NCBI RefSeq assembly: GCF_900106995.1
Contig: NZ_FNOK01000004.1
Coordinates: 1-64,000 of the forward strand
DNA: 64,000 nucleotides
Direction: 5' to 3'
From: Saccharopolyspora shandongensis
GTDB lineage: Bacteria > Actinomycetota > Actinomycetes > Mycobacteriales > Pseudonocardiaceae
The position numbers and the translations under genes were made by a program. Within the stretch, counting starts at the first letter, position 1. Each line of letters opens with the position of its first letter. The notes beneath the pieces are model-generated. The model worked only from the letters and a program-made list of their open reading frames with translations. It searched no databases and was not told the origin of the DNA. This document shows positions 1 through 8,164 of the stretch, in pieces.

Positions 1-300
1 CTCAAACCCAACCGGGCGAGCGTCATACTCAAAGAAACCACCAACCACACACAATCTGCATGGTCGGGGGCATAAAAGAACACTAACCAAAACAGTCCGC
101 TGTTGAGTTCTCAAAGAACACACCCACACCATCACCCGGCCCAATCAGGACCGCAGCTCCGGGGAGCATTTCCTCTTCACCGCTTATCCGGTTCGCCCAC
201 TCTACCACTCACTCGTGGGAGCTTGGTTCGCGACCCGCATCAGGCCCGGCCCGGTTTTCCCGGCCCGTGTCGCTCTGACTTGGATAAATTTACACACCCC
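1..300 (-). promoter_or_regulatory. rRNA operon leader (16S gene lies off the left edge)
   Basis: Read on the minus strand, positions 120-100 give the box TGTTCTTTGAGAACTCAAC, the conserved element in the transcribed leader of actinobacterial rRNA operons. A second partial copy (TTTCTTTGAG) lies near 40-29. The operon would run leftwards, so 16S starts beyond position 1. The AT-rich stretch around 280-300 (GTGTAAATTTATCC on the minus strand) is a plausible promoter site, but I cannot assign -35/-10 boxes with confidence. No protein gene is seen from 1 to 489. Confidence 0.75.
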
Positions 301-489
301 CAAAACACCCCCTGCAACCACCCCCCCTTAAACATCAAAACACCAGGTCAGAGGCGATCTTGGGGCGCTTGCGCGGGGTGGCTGCCGGGACCGCGTTCGA
401 GTCCACGTTCGTGTGGTCCTGCTTCGTCGCCGCGAATCACCTGGAAAGCGCCGGTAGCCTCCCAGACGATCGTCTGAACGGGGGTAGCA

Positions 490-690
490 GTGGACTCCAC
501 ACCGATCTACACCGAGCTACGCAAGACGCTTGGGGACCCGGAAGACCGGAACTGGGGTCCCAGCGCCCCGCCCGAGTTCGCCGCCGCCCTGGCCGAGCGT
601 GTCGAGCGCCCGAAGGCCGAGGCGAAGAAGGGCGCGCGAACCGGGCCCGGTTCGCGCAGCAGGTCGCGGCGGCACCGCGCCGAGGACTGA
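490..690 (+). CDS. small hypothetical protein, basic C-terminus
   Basis: A 66-residue ORF starting at GTG 490. The first half is acidic to neutral (MDSTPIYTELRKTLGDPEDR, then a PPEFAAALAERVERP helix-like stretch). The last 25 residues are rich in Lys, Arg, Ser and Gly, which suggests nucleic acid contact, although no family is recognised. It lies between the rRNA leader, which is divergent, and the convergent ABC ATPase gene, whose stop is 10 bp away. Codon use has the strong G/C third-position bias of neighbouring genes, which favours a real gene over chance. A perfect 24-bp palindrome overlaps its 3' part (634-657). There is no database support, so existence is moderately sure and function unknown. 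Confidence 0.5.
   Translation: MDSTPIYTELRKTLGDPEDRNWGPSAPPEFAAALAERVERPKAEAKKGARTGPGSRSRSRRHRAED
634..657. terminator. perfect 24-bp palindrome near a convergent gene end
   Basis: GCGCGAACCGGG at 634-645 is followed directly by its exact complement CCCGGTTCGCGC at 646-657. It lies within the last codons of the small ORF and 43 bp beyond the stop of the ABC transporter operon on the other strand. It could end that operon. There is no T tract, so terminator function is inference. Confidence 0.35.
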
Positions 691-699
691 CCTGCTCCC

Positions 700-2289
700 T
701 CAGGACACCGCCCGTCGCGCACGCTGGCGGATCGGGTCGGGCACCGGAGCCGCGGCCAGGAGTCGTCGCGTGTACTCGTGCTGCGGGTCGCCGAGCACCT
801 GGGTGCGGTCTCCCTGCTCGACCACCTCGCCCCGGTGCATGACGGCCACCCGGCGGGCGAGCAGGTTCACCACCGCCAGGTCGTGGCTGATGAACAGGCA
901 GCTGAAGTTCAGCCTGGCCTGGAGCTCCTGGAACAGCCGGAGCACCGCGTCCTGCACCGACACGTCGAGCGCGCTGGTCGGTTCGTCGGCGATCAGCAGT
1001 CGCGGCTCCAGCGCCAGCGCCCGCGCGATGCTGACGCGCTGGCGCTGCCCGCCTGACAACTCGTGCGGGTAGCGGCTTCGCATCGACGCGCCGAGCTCCA
1101 CGGCGTCGAGCATTGCGTTCACGCGCTCCGCCAGGTCGCGGCCGCGTGCCGCGCGGTGCAGGCGCAGTGGTTCGGCGATGCTGTCCGCGATCGTCATGCG
1201 CGGGTCCAGCGATGAGCCGGGGTCTTGGAAGACGATGCCGATGTTGCGGCGCACCGAGCGCAGCCGTCGGGCCGGTAGCCGGCTGATGTCCTGGCCGTCG
1301 AGCACGATCCGGCCCTCCGCCGGGGTCAGCAGGCGGGCCACCGCCTTGCCCACCGTCGACTTGCCGGAGCCGGATTCTCCGACCAGTGCCAGGATTTCGC
1401 CGCGTTCGACGTGCAGCGACACCCCGTCGACGGCGCGCCGGCCGGCGTAGCTCACGATCAGGTCTTCGATGCGGAGCACCGGCTCTGCGGGCTCGGCTTC
1501 GGCGCGCTCGCCGACCTCCAGTCTCGGCACTGCCGCCAGGAGCGCCTTGGTGTAGTCGTGCTCGGGCGCGCGGAACAGCTGCTCGACGGGGGCCTGCTCG
1601 ACCAGCACGCCGCGATGCATCACCACCACCCGGTCCGCGAGGTCCGCCACGACCCCCATGTCGTGGGTGATCAGCAGGATCGTCATCCCGTGGCGTTCGC
1701 GGAGGTCGCGCAAGAGGGCCAGGATCTCGGCCTGCACCGTCACGTCCAGCGCGGTGGTCGGTTCGTCGGCGATCAGCACCCTGGGCTCGCAGGCCAGCGC
1801 CATCGCGATCACCACCCGCTGCCGCTGCCCTCCGGAGAGCTGGTGCGGGTAGTGCTTCAGCCGTCGGCGCGGCTCCGGGATGCCGACGACGTCGAGCAGT
1901 TCCGCCGCGTGCTCGCGCGCCTCGCCGGCCGGCATGTCCCGGTGCAGCCGGATCGCCTCGACGAGCTGCCAGCCGATGGTGAAGACCGGGTTGAGCGAGG
2001 TCATCGGCTCCTGGAAGACCATCGCGAGCTGCTTGCCCCGGATCCGCCGCAGGTCCCGCACGCTCAGCTCGGCGCCGTCCAGTTCGATGCGCCCGGTGAC
2101 CTCCGCGGTCGGTGCGAGCAGCCCGAGCGCGGACATCGCGGTGACGCTCTTGCCGGAGCCGGACTCGCCGACCACCGCGAGGATCTCGCCGGGCGCGATG
2201 CCGAAGCTGACGCCGCGGACCGCCTCCGCGACGCCGTCCTCGGCGCGGAAGCGCACCCGCAGGTCGGTGAAGGAAAGCACGTCGCTCAT
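700..2289 (-). CDS. dipeptide/oligopeptide ABC transporter, double ATP-binding protein
   Basis: A 529-residue fusion of two ABC ATPases, equivalent to DppD plus DppF (Opp type) in one chain. It would power import by the two permeases encoded upstream. Each half has a Walker A GESGSGKS (first at residues 41-48, second near 310), a LSGGQRQRV signature, a Walker B ending LIADEP and a switch His (LLITHD in the first half, LFISHD in the second). The QEPMTSLNP segment in the first half is typical of oligopeptide ATPases. The ATG at 2289 overlaps the permease stop by 4 bp (ATGA), so translation is probably coupled. This is the last gene of a four-gene operon. The substrate is probably a peptide, but nickel or other small ligands cannot be excluded. 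Confidence 0.93.
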   Translation of the reverse strand: MSDVLSFTDLRVRFRAEDGVAEAVRGVSFGIAPGEILAVVGESGSGKSVTAMSALGLLAPTAEVTGRIELDGAELSVRDLRRIRGKQLAMVFQEPMTSLNPVFTIGWQLVEAIRLHRDMPAGEAREHAAELLDVVGIPEPRRRLKHYPHQLSGGQRQRVVIAMALACEPRVLIADEPTTALDVTVQAEILALLRDLRERHGMTILLITHDMGVVADLADRVVVMHRGVLVEQAPVEQLFRAPEHDYTKALLAAVPRLEVGERAEAEPAEPVLRIEDLIVSYAGRRAVDGVSLHVERGEILALVGESGSGKSTVGKAVARLLTPAEGRIVLDGQDISRLPARRLRSVRRNIGIVFQDPGSSLDPRMTIADSIAEPLRLHRAARGRDLAERVNAMLDAVELGASMRSRYPHELSGGQRQRVSIARALALEPRLLIADEPTSALDVSVQDAVLRLFQELQARLNFSCLFISHDLAVVNLLARRVAVMHRGEVVEQGDRTQVLGDPQHEYTRRLLAAAPVPDPIRQRARRAVS

Positions 2290-3149
2290 CGCTGCCCCTT
2301 CGGGTCGAGGGCGTCGCGCAGGCCGTCGCCGAGGAGGTTGAAGGCGAGCGTCGCGAGCACGACCGCCAGGCCGGGGAAGACCACCAGCCAGGGCGCCTGC
2401 GCGAGGTACGTCTGCGCGGCCGACAGCATCACGCCGAGCGACGCCTCCGGCGGCTGCACGCCCAGCCCCAGGAACGACAGCAGCGCCTCGCCGATGATCG
2501 CCAGCGGGATGGCGACCGTGATCTGGATCAGCAGCGCGTTCACCGCGTTGGGCAGGATGTGCCGGAACATCGCGGTCGTACCGCGCGCGCCGGCCGCGAC
2601 GGAGGCGGCCACGTAGTCCTCGCCGGCCAGCCGCAGGGCCTCCCCGCGCATGACGCGGATCAGGTTCGGCACCTGCGACAGGCCGATCGCGATGGCCGCG
2701 TTCACCATCGACGCGCCGAGCACCGCGGCCAGGCCGACGGCCAGCACCAGGAACGGGAATGCCAGCAGGGTGTCGGTGAGGCGCGAGACGACGGTGTCGG
2801 CGAAGCCGCGGTAGTAGCCGGCGATCAGGCCGAGCGGCACCGCGACGACCACCGCGAGCAGGACGGACAGCACGCCGACCACGATCGACGCGCGGATGCC
2901 GTAGATGACGCGCGCGAGCTGGTCGCGGCCGAGCTCGTCGCTGCCCAGCGGCAGCGCGAGCGACGGCTGCTGGAGGACCTGGTCGAAGTCCACCGCCGCC
3001 GGGTCCACCGGCGCGATCACCGGTGCGGCCAGCGCCACCAGCACGAACAGAGCCGACAGCACGAGCCCGACGACGCCGGTGCGGTGCCGCAGCAGGCGGC
3101 GGAGCACCCGTCGCGAGCCGCTCACCCGCGGCAGATCCGCCTGGGTCAT
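2286..3149 (-). CDS. peptide ABC transporter permease, DppC/OppC type
   Basis: A 287-residue inner-membrane permease. After a short basic N-terminus (RRVLRRLLRHRTG) comes one hydrophobic segment and a periplasmic loop. The binding-protein-dependent transport domain then carries the cytoplasmic EAA loop (EALRLAGEDYVAASVAAG), which docks on the ATPase. Order and size match OppC. The start at ATG 3149 overlaps the preceding permease stop by 4 bp (3146-3149), and its own stop overlaps the ATPase start, so the three are tightly coupled. The stretch of protein-like reading upstream in this frame is antisense shadow of the OppB gene and is not part of the protein. Confidence 0.93.
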   Translation of the reverse strand: MTQADLPRVSGSRRVLRRLLRHRTGVVGLVLSALFVLVALAAPVIAPVDPAAVDFDQVLQQPSLALPLGSDELGRDQLARVIYGIRASIVVGVLSVLLAVVVAVPLGLIAGYYRGFADTVVSRLTDTLLAFPFLVLAVGLAAVLGASMVNAAIAIGLSQVPNLIRVMRGEALRLAGEDYVAASVAAGARGTTAMFRHILPNAVNALLIQITVAIPLAIIGEALLSFLGLGVQPPEASLGVMLSAAQTYLAQAPWLVVFPGLAVVLATLAFNLLGDGLRDALDPKGQR

Positions 3150-4102
3150 CCGGCACCTCCACCGACTCGGATTCGCGGATCCACCACCGAATACAGCAGG
3201 TCGACGAGCAGGTTCACCAGGATGTAGCCGGTCGCGGAGACCAGCACCGCCGCCTGGATCACCGGGTAGTCGCGGGTGAACACGGCATCGACCATCAATT
3301 TGCCGAAGCCCGGCAGCACGAAGATCTGCTCGGTGACCACGGCGCCGGAGATCAGCGTGCCGAGCTGCAGGCCGAGGATCGTCAGGACCGTGATCAGGCT
3401 GTTGCGCAGGCCGTGGATACCGACCACCCGCCACTCCCCGGCTCCCTTGGCGCGCGCGGTCCGCACGTAGTCCGAGCCCAAAGCGTCCAACATGGACGAC
3501 CGCATCTGCCGCATCAGCACCGCGGCCAGGCCGCTGCCGAGCACGAACGCGGGCAGGATCAGCCGTTGCAGGTTGCCCAGCGGCGACTCGGTGAACGGGA
3601 CGTAGCCGGAGGCGGGCAGCACGCCGAGCCAGACGGCGAACACCAGGACGCACATCAGGCCGAGCCAGAAGTTCGGGATGGACAGCCCGAACAGCGACGC
3701 GCCGTTGCCGAGCCAGTCCACCGCGGTGCCGCGGCGCACCGCGCTGAGCACCCCGGCGGTCAGGCCGATCAGCGCGGCGAACAGCAGGCTCAGCACCGCC
3801 AGTTCGAGGGTCACCGGCAGCCGGGTGAGGACGATGTCGCCGATCGGCAGGCCGGTCTGGGCCGATTCGCCGAGATCGCCCTGCAGCACGCGGCCGAGCC
3901 AGGCCGCGTACTGCACGTGGATCGGCTCGTCGAGCAGGTGGGCGCGGCGGATCTCCGCGATCACCGCGTCGTCGGCCTCGATGCCGGCGATCGCGACGGC
4001 CGGGTCGCCGGGCAGCGCGCGGAGCCCCGCGAACACCACCAGCGACACCAGCACCAGGGTCACCGCGGACTGCAGGATCCGGTGGAGCGCGTAGCTGCGC
4101 AT
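3146..4102 (-). CDS. peptide ABC transporter permease, DppB/OppB type
   Basis: A 318-residue membrane protein beginning with the characteristic short N-terminus (MRSYALHRILQSAVTLVLVS) and first transmembrane helix of OppB/DppB permeases. It has the conserved region with MRQMRSSMLDALGSDYVRTA followed by RAKG, which is the EAA-type cytoplasmic coupling loop. About six hydrophobic segments are visible. It is the second gene of the operon: only 1 bp separates it from the binding-protein stop (4104), and it overlaps the next permease by 4 bp. It should form the heterodimeric channel with the 287-residue permease. Confidence 0.93.
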   Translation of the reverse strand: MRSYALHRILQSAVTLVLVSLVVFAGLRALPGDPAVAIAGIEADDAVIAEIRRAHLLDEPIHVQYAAWLGRVLQGDLGESAQTGLPIGDIVLTRLPVTLELAVLSLLFAALIGLTAGVLSAVRRGTAVDWLGNGASLFGLSIPNFWLGLMCVLVFAVWLGVLPASGYVPFTESPLGNLQRLILPAFVLGSGLAAVLMRQMRSSMLDALGSDYVRTARAKGAGEWRVVGIHGLRNSLITVLTILGLQLGTLISGAVVTEQIFVLPGFGKLMVDAVFTRDYPVIQAAVLVSATGYILVNLLVDLLYSVVDPRIRVGGGAG

Positions 4103-4103
4103 G

Positions 4104-5714
4104 TCATCTCCCCGCCTGGACGTGGCCCGCGGACTTCATCCGGATGATCCCGTCGGGGAAGGTCTCGACGCCGGCGAGCTGCGCGGTGTGCGCGGTGTAG
4201 TACTGCGTGCGGTAGAGGTAGACGACGTTGTTGCGCTGGTGCAGGTCGTCGACGATCTGCTCGTACAGGGCCCGGCGCCGGGGCACGTCCTGCTCGCTGC
4301 CGGCCTGCTCGATCAGCTCGTCGGTGGCGGGGCTGAAGTCACCGCTGTAGTTCTGCGAGCCGCCTTCGGTGTGGAAGGCCGCGATGTTGCCGTCCGGGTC
4401 GGGCCGACCGGACCAGCCGACGAAGAAGGTCTGGAAGCGGCCCTGCCGCGCCTCGCTGATCGCGGTGGCCGACTCGGTCGGGCGCAGCACCACGTCGAAG
4501 CCCACCTGGGCGGCCATCGCCTGGATGACCTGGCCCGCCCGGAGCTGGGTCGGGTCGTTGGCCAGCGTCATCTCGAACCGCACCGGCGTCCGCACGCCGG
4601 TCTCGGCGATGAGCCGGCGGGCCCGCTCCGGGTCGTGCGGCGGGCATTCCTGGGTCTTCGGGGTAGCGTACTCGCTGCTGTCCGGGATCGGCCCGCAGGC
4701 GGCCCGGAACAGCCCGTTGAAGGCGATCTTGTTGAGCGTGCGCCGGTCGACGGCCAGCGAAAGGGCTTCCCGCAGCCGGGGATCGTCGGCGAGCGGGCCG
4801 GTCACCTCGCCGGTCTCGCCGCCGACGTTGCGCACGTTGACGGTGATGCCGTAGTACTGCAGCGTCGGCTGGTTGAGCAGCACGATTCCGTTGTCCCGCA
4901 ACAGGATCGGCACTTCGGGAGTGGGCACCTCCCAGATCACGTCGAACTCGCCGGAGCGCAGGTTGGCCATCCGGATGTTGTCGTCGGGGACCGTTCGGTA
5001 CACCAGCCGGTCCAGCCGGACGCGGTCGCGGTCGTAGTAGAACTCGCTGCGGTCCAGCACGATCCGGTCCTGCGCGACGCGTTCGGTGAACCGGAACGGT
5101 CCGACGCAGACCGGGTCGTCGGTGAAGTCCGCGCCGCGTTCGTCGAGCTTCGCCGGGGACATGATCATGCCGGCGCGGTCGGCGAGCATGCTGGTCAGCG
5201 GGGCGTAGGGCCGGAACAGGGTGAGCCGTACCGTGCTCGGGTCCACGACCGCCACCGATTCGACCGCGTTGAGCTCGGTCTTGCGGGCCGAACCCTTGAG
5301 CTCGCGGTGCCGGTCGAGGCTCTTCTTGACCGCGGACGCGTCGAGCGGGGTGCCGTCGTTGAACAGCACCCCGGTGCGCAGCGGGATCGTGAGTTCCCGG
5401 CCGTCGGCGGAGATCTGCGGCAGCGCGGCGGCCAATTGCGGCACCAGGCGGACGGATTCGTCGACGTCGTAGAGCTTCTCGCACATGCTGGTGAAGATCT
5501 GGCGGCTGGCCAGCGTCGACGCCAGCGTCGGGTCGAGTTTGTCCGGTTCCTGGTCGAGCGCGATCACCGCCTCGCCACCGCGCACCGTCGGGGCCTGCAC
5601 GGAGGAGCGCACCTCGGCGGCCGTCTGCTCGACGTCCACCAGCGGGGCGCAGCCGGTCGCGGCGATCGCGGTGGCCAGCGCCACCAGCACGCCTCGTCTG
5701 CCGCGATCCGCCAC
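4104..5714 (-). CDS. extracellular solute-binding lipoprotein, family 5
   Basis: A 536-residue substrate-binding protein for the ABC importer encoded just downstream. The N-terminus has basic residues, a hydrophobic stretch and a lipobox-like IAATGC, so it is probably lipid-anchored outside the membrane. The mature part shows family 5 hallmarks: a LDPTLASTLASRQIFTSMCE segment, DGTPLDASAVKKSLDR, and LREALSLAVDRRTLNK. The length fits DppA/OppA-like proteins. It is first in a four-gene minus-strand operon and so sets the promoter region at 5715-5872. Family 5 proteins bind peptides, nickel, sugars or other ligands; nothing here fixes the ligand. Confidence 0.92.
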   Translation of the reverse strand: MADRGRRGVLVALATAIAATGCAPLVDVEQTAAEVRSSVQAPTVRGGEAVIALDQEPDKLDPTLASTLASRQIFTSMCEKLYDVDESVRLVPQLAAALPQISADGRELTIPLRTGVLFNDGTPLDASAVKKSLDRHRELKGSARKTELNAVESVAVVDPSTVRLTLFRPYAPLTSMLADRAGMIMSPAKLDERGADFTDDPVCVGPFRFTERVAQDRIVLDRSEFYYDRDRVRLDRLVYRTVPDDNIRMANLRSGEFDVIWEVPTPEVPILLRDNGIVLLNQPTLQYYGITVNVRNVGGETGEVTGPLADDPRLREALSLAVDRRTLNKIAFNGLFRAACGPIPDSSEYATPKTQECPPHDPERARRLIAETGVRTPVRFEMTLANDPTQLRAGQVIQAMAAQVGFDVVLRPTESATAISEARQGRFQTFFVGWSGRPDPDGNIAAFHTEGGSQNYSGDFSPATDELIEQAGSEQDVPRRRALYEQIVDDLHQRNNVVYLYRTQYYTAHTAQLAGVETFPDGIIRMKSAGHVQAGR

Positions 5715-5872
5715 TCGCGTCTCCCGTCTGCCGCCGGGGTAAACGCGAGCACCGTATTTTGACCGGACCGGGCGTGTCCAGATCCGTGATCATTCCGGCA
5801 TCTTGCGGAATTCGGTCACGGCATGGCGTCAGGCCGAAATGAGCGCGGTCTCGCCGAACCTGCCCGGCGAGC

Positions 5873-6337
5873 TCAGTCGACGGCGGAGGAGAACGTCGGC
5901 AGCGAAACGGCCGGCACGCGGGCGGCGTCCGACTTCGCTTCTTCGGCCGGCGTCGCGTCGAAGAGCGTTTTCTCGACCGGCTCCGACTGCTCGACCGGCT
6001 CCGGCTGCTCGGCGGACTCCGGTTCGGGCTCGGCGGCCTTCTTGCTGAGGTGCTCGCGGGTGCGCTGCGCGGCACCGCGGATCTGCTCAGTCAGCTGCTT
6101 GTTGGCCTGCCGGGCCTGTTCCTCTTCGCGCTCCTGCTGGCGGGTGCTGCGCACCGGCTCCGGCTTGGGCGCCCGCGCGGCCTTGATGTAGCGATCGAGC
6201 ACGGCCCGGAGTTGCTTGGTGTGCTTGTCGTTCAGGTCGATTTCGTACGTCACACCATCCAGTGCGAAGGTGACGGTGTGGTTGGCTGTGGACCCGTCGA
6301 TGTCATCGACGAGTTCGACCTGAATCCGCTCGGCCAT
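5873..6337 (-). CDS. Lsr2-like protein with N-terminal domain only
   Basis: A 154-residue protein. Residues 1-50 (MAERIQVELVDDIDGSTAN onwards, with ALDGVTYEIDLN) align clearly with the oligomerisation domain of the full Lsr2 encoded next door at 6701. The rest is different: a charged, Gln/Glu/Arg-rich, probably coiled-coil segment (near 60-95) and an acidic Pro/Glu-rich tail with repeated EPVEQ-like motifs. The C-terminal Lsr2 DNA-binding fold, with its IREWAR helix and the RGR loop that enters the AT-rich minor groove, is absent. I infer a protein that could pair with Lsr2 without binding DNA, comparable in principle to truncated H-NS antagonists. It is divergent from lsr2 across a 363-bp shared upstream region. 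The start is ATG 6337. Confidence 0.8.
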   Translation of the reverse strand: MAERIQVELVDDIDGSTANHTVTFALDGVTYEIDLNDKHTKQLRAVLDRYIKAARAPKPEPVRSTRQQEREEEQARQANKQLTEQIRGAAQRTREHLSKKAAEPEPESAEQPEPVEQSEPVEKTLFDATPAEEAKSDAARVPAVSLPTFSSAVD

Positions 6338-6700
6338 GATCACCTGTCTCGGGAACGTGCCCCGCCTCGATCCGCGACACTTGCAGGTAAGACTACTGCG
6401 AGCCCTGACCACGTTGTAGCACGCGGCATCGCTGTTGTCTCGTACTTAACCATAGAACAACTCGGCGACCTGTCGATAACCGCCGGGCGGGTCACGCGCC
6501 ACGTCACACGCCGGCGAGCGCCCGACCACCAACTGACAGTAACCGCTGCGGGGCAATCCTGGAAAGTAATCCAGCGCACATCGCAGGAAATTCCGGCCGC
6601 GGCTGGATCATTCTTGCGCCGATCGTTTATTGTTCGCTCGCTCTTCTCCGCACGAGGCGCGTGGAGAAGACGGGGAATCGAGCCGGAATCGAGGGTTACC
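6338..6700. promoter_or_regulatory. shared upstream region of the two lsr2 paralogues
   Basis: A 363-bp gene-free stretch between divergent starts, noticeably richer in A/T than its surroundings (for example near 6440-6480 and 6610-6640). Lsr2 proteins bind AT-rich DNA and often autoregulate, so self-control is plausible. I cannot place promoters precisely. Confidence 0.5.
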
Positions 6701-7045
6701 GTGGCGCAGAAAGTCACCGTTCAGCTCGTCGACGACGTCGACGGCACAGCAGCCGACAGCACTGTCGAGTTCGCCTTGGACGGGGTGAACTACGCAATTG
6801 ACCTGTCCACCGAAAATGAGGCCAAACTCCGCGACTCGCTGGCGTCTTTCGTGGCCAACGCGCGGAAGACCGGTGGCCGCAAGCGCGTCGCCGTCAAGCC
6901 CGGCAAGCCCTCGGCGACGCCGACCGCGGCCGACCGCGAACGCAACCAGGCCATTCGGGAATGGGCCCGGAATCAGGGCATGCAGGTTTCCGACCGGGGC
7001 CGCATTCCGGCGGAGGTCGTCGAGGCGTACGACAACGCTCAGTGA
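6701..7045 (+). CDS. lsr2: Lsr2 nucleoid-associated protein
   Basis: A 114-residue protein with full Lsr2 architecture. The N-terminal oligomerisation domain (MAQKVTVQLVDDVDG to about residue 50) is followed by a basic linker with RKRV and Lys residues, and the C-terminal DNA-binding domain has IREWARNQGMQVSDRGRIP. The RGR triplet is the hook that inserts in the AT-rich minor groove. Lsr2 is the actinobacterial functional counterpart of H-NS and silences horizontally acquired genes. GTG 6701 is chosen because the protein then begins at the conserved N-terminal strand. A strong hairpin follows the stop (7054-7097). Its divergent neighbour carries only the first of its two domains. Confidence 0.95.
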   Translation: MAQKVTVQLVDDVDGTAADSTVEFALDGVNYAIDLSTENEAKLRDSLASFVANARKTGGRKRVAVKPGKPSATPTAADRERNQAIREWARNQGMQVSDRGRIPAEVVEAYDNAQ

Positions 7046-7053
7046 GCACGTGC

Positions 7054-7097
7054 CACGGGCGGCCGGTTCGAACTCGGGACCAATCCGGCCGCCCGTG
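7054..7097 (+). terminator. hairpin after lsr2
   Basis: CACGGGCGGCCGG (7054-7066) pairs perfectly with CCGGCCGCCCGTG (7085-7097) across an 18-nt loop, 8 bp after the lsr2 stop. No T run follows, as is common for actinobacterial terminators. It lies between convergent genes (lsr2 and ribokinase) and may serve both. Confidence 0.65.
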
Positions 7098-7161
7098 AAA
7101 CTCACGCAATGACTCCTCGTAACGCGGTCGTGAACGTGCAGTAATTGTCACGGTGAATCTC

Positions 7162-8073
7162 TTATGCAGAGGCCAAGAAGTCGGTGATTTCCTGACGGGT
7201 CGGCATCGAGCTGCTGGCCCCGTTGCGCTGCACCGACACCGCCGCACCGGCGGAAGCCAGCCGCAGTGCCTCGGGCATCTCGGCGCCCTCGCCCAGCGCT
7301 GCGCTCAGCACGCCGACGAAGGTGTCGCCCGCAGCCGTGGTGTCCACGGCGTCGACCGGGAAGCTGGGCGCCTCCACGCGCGCGCCGTCGCGGTTGCCGT
7401 AGAGCGAGCCGCGGGCACCGAGCGTGATCAACACTTCCGGAACCAGCTCCAGCAGCGCGGCGAGCGCGCGGTGCGGGTCGTCGTCGCCCGCCAGGACCGC
7501 CGCCTCGTGCTCGTTGGGCACCAGCAGGTCCACGTTCGACAGGATTTCCGCGGGCAACGGCACCGCCGGGGCCGGCGTGAGCACCACGCGCACCCCGTTG
7601 CGGCGCCCGGCCGCCGCGGCCGCGGCCACGCCGGGGAGCGGAATCTCCAGCTGCAGCAGCAAACTCCGCGATCCGGCGATCAATTCCTCGTCACCGTCGG
7701 CGAGCCCGTCGACGGTCGCGTTGGCGCCCGGCACCACGACGATCGAGTTGCCGCCCTCGTCGTCCACCACGATGTGCGCCGTGCCGCTGCGCCCCGGCAC
7801 CGTGCGCACCCCTGTGACGTCCACAGTGGATTTCCGCAGGGTGTCGCGGATCTGGGCGCCGAACTCGTCCTCGCCGACCGCGCCGATCATGCGCACCGCC
7901 GCGCCCGCCTTGGCCGCAGCGATCGCCTGGTTGGCGCCCTTGCCGCCGGGCACCGTGTGGAACTCCCGCCCCAGCACCGTCTCGCCGCGCTTCGGGGCCG
8001 TCCCGACGTAGGCCACCAGGTCCATGTTGCAGCTGCCGAATACGGCCACAGTCGTCGTCACGTGGTTCATCAT
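7162..8073 (-). CDS. rbsK: ribokinase, PfkB family
   Basis: A 303-residue sugar kinase that would phosphorylate ribose (or a related pentose or nucleoside) with ATP in the cytoplasm. The N-terminal substrate region has the GGKGANQAIAAAKAG signature of ribokinases. The C-terminal PfkB signature DTTAAGDTFVGVLSAALGEG contains the catalytic Asp and anion hole. The two-residue difference between Met1 and Met2 leaves the exact start open. No ribose transporter or regulator flanks it; the neighbours are lsr2 (convergent) and an unknown gene (divergent), so it probably acts alone. Other PfkB substrates are possible, but the GGKGANQA form favours ribose. Confidence 0.88.
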   Translation of the reverse strand: MMNHVTTTVAVFGSCNMDLVAYVGTAPKRGETVLGREFHTVPGGKGANQAIAAAKAGAAVRMIGAVGEDEFGAQIRDTLRKSTVDVTGVRTVPGRSGTAHIVVDDEGGNSIVVVPGANATVDGLADGDEELIAGSRSLLLQLEIPLPGVAAAAAAGRRNGVRVVLTPAPAVPLPAEILSNVDLLVPNEHEAAVLAGDDDPHRALAALLELVPEVLITLGARGSLYGNRDGARVEAPSFPVDAVDTTAAGDTFVGVLSAALGEGAEMPEALRLASAGAAVSVQRNGASSSMPTRQEITDFLASA

Positions 8074-8164
8074 GGCCGATGAGGGGCCCTCGATCGGCTG
8101 ACGGGTCCTCGCCTGCCGGACGACGTAACATGCCGACCAACCGTCGAGGAGAGGGCGAGAAGCG

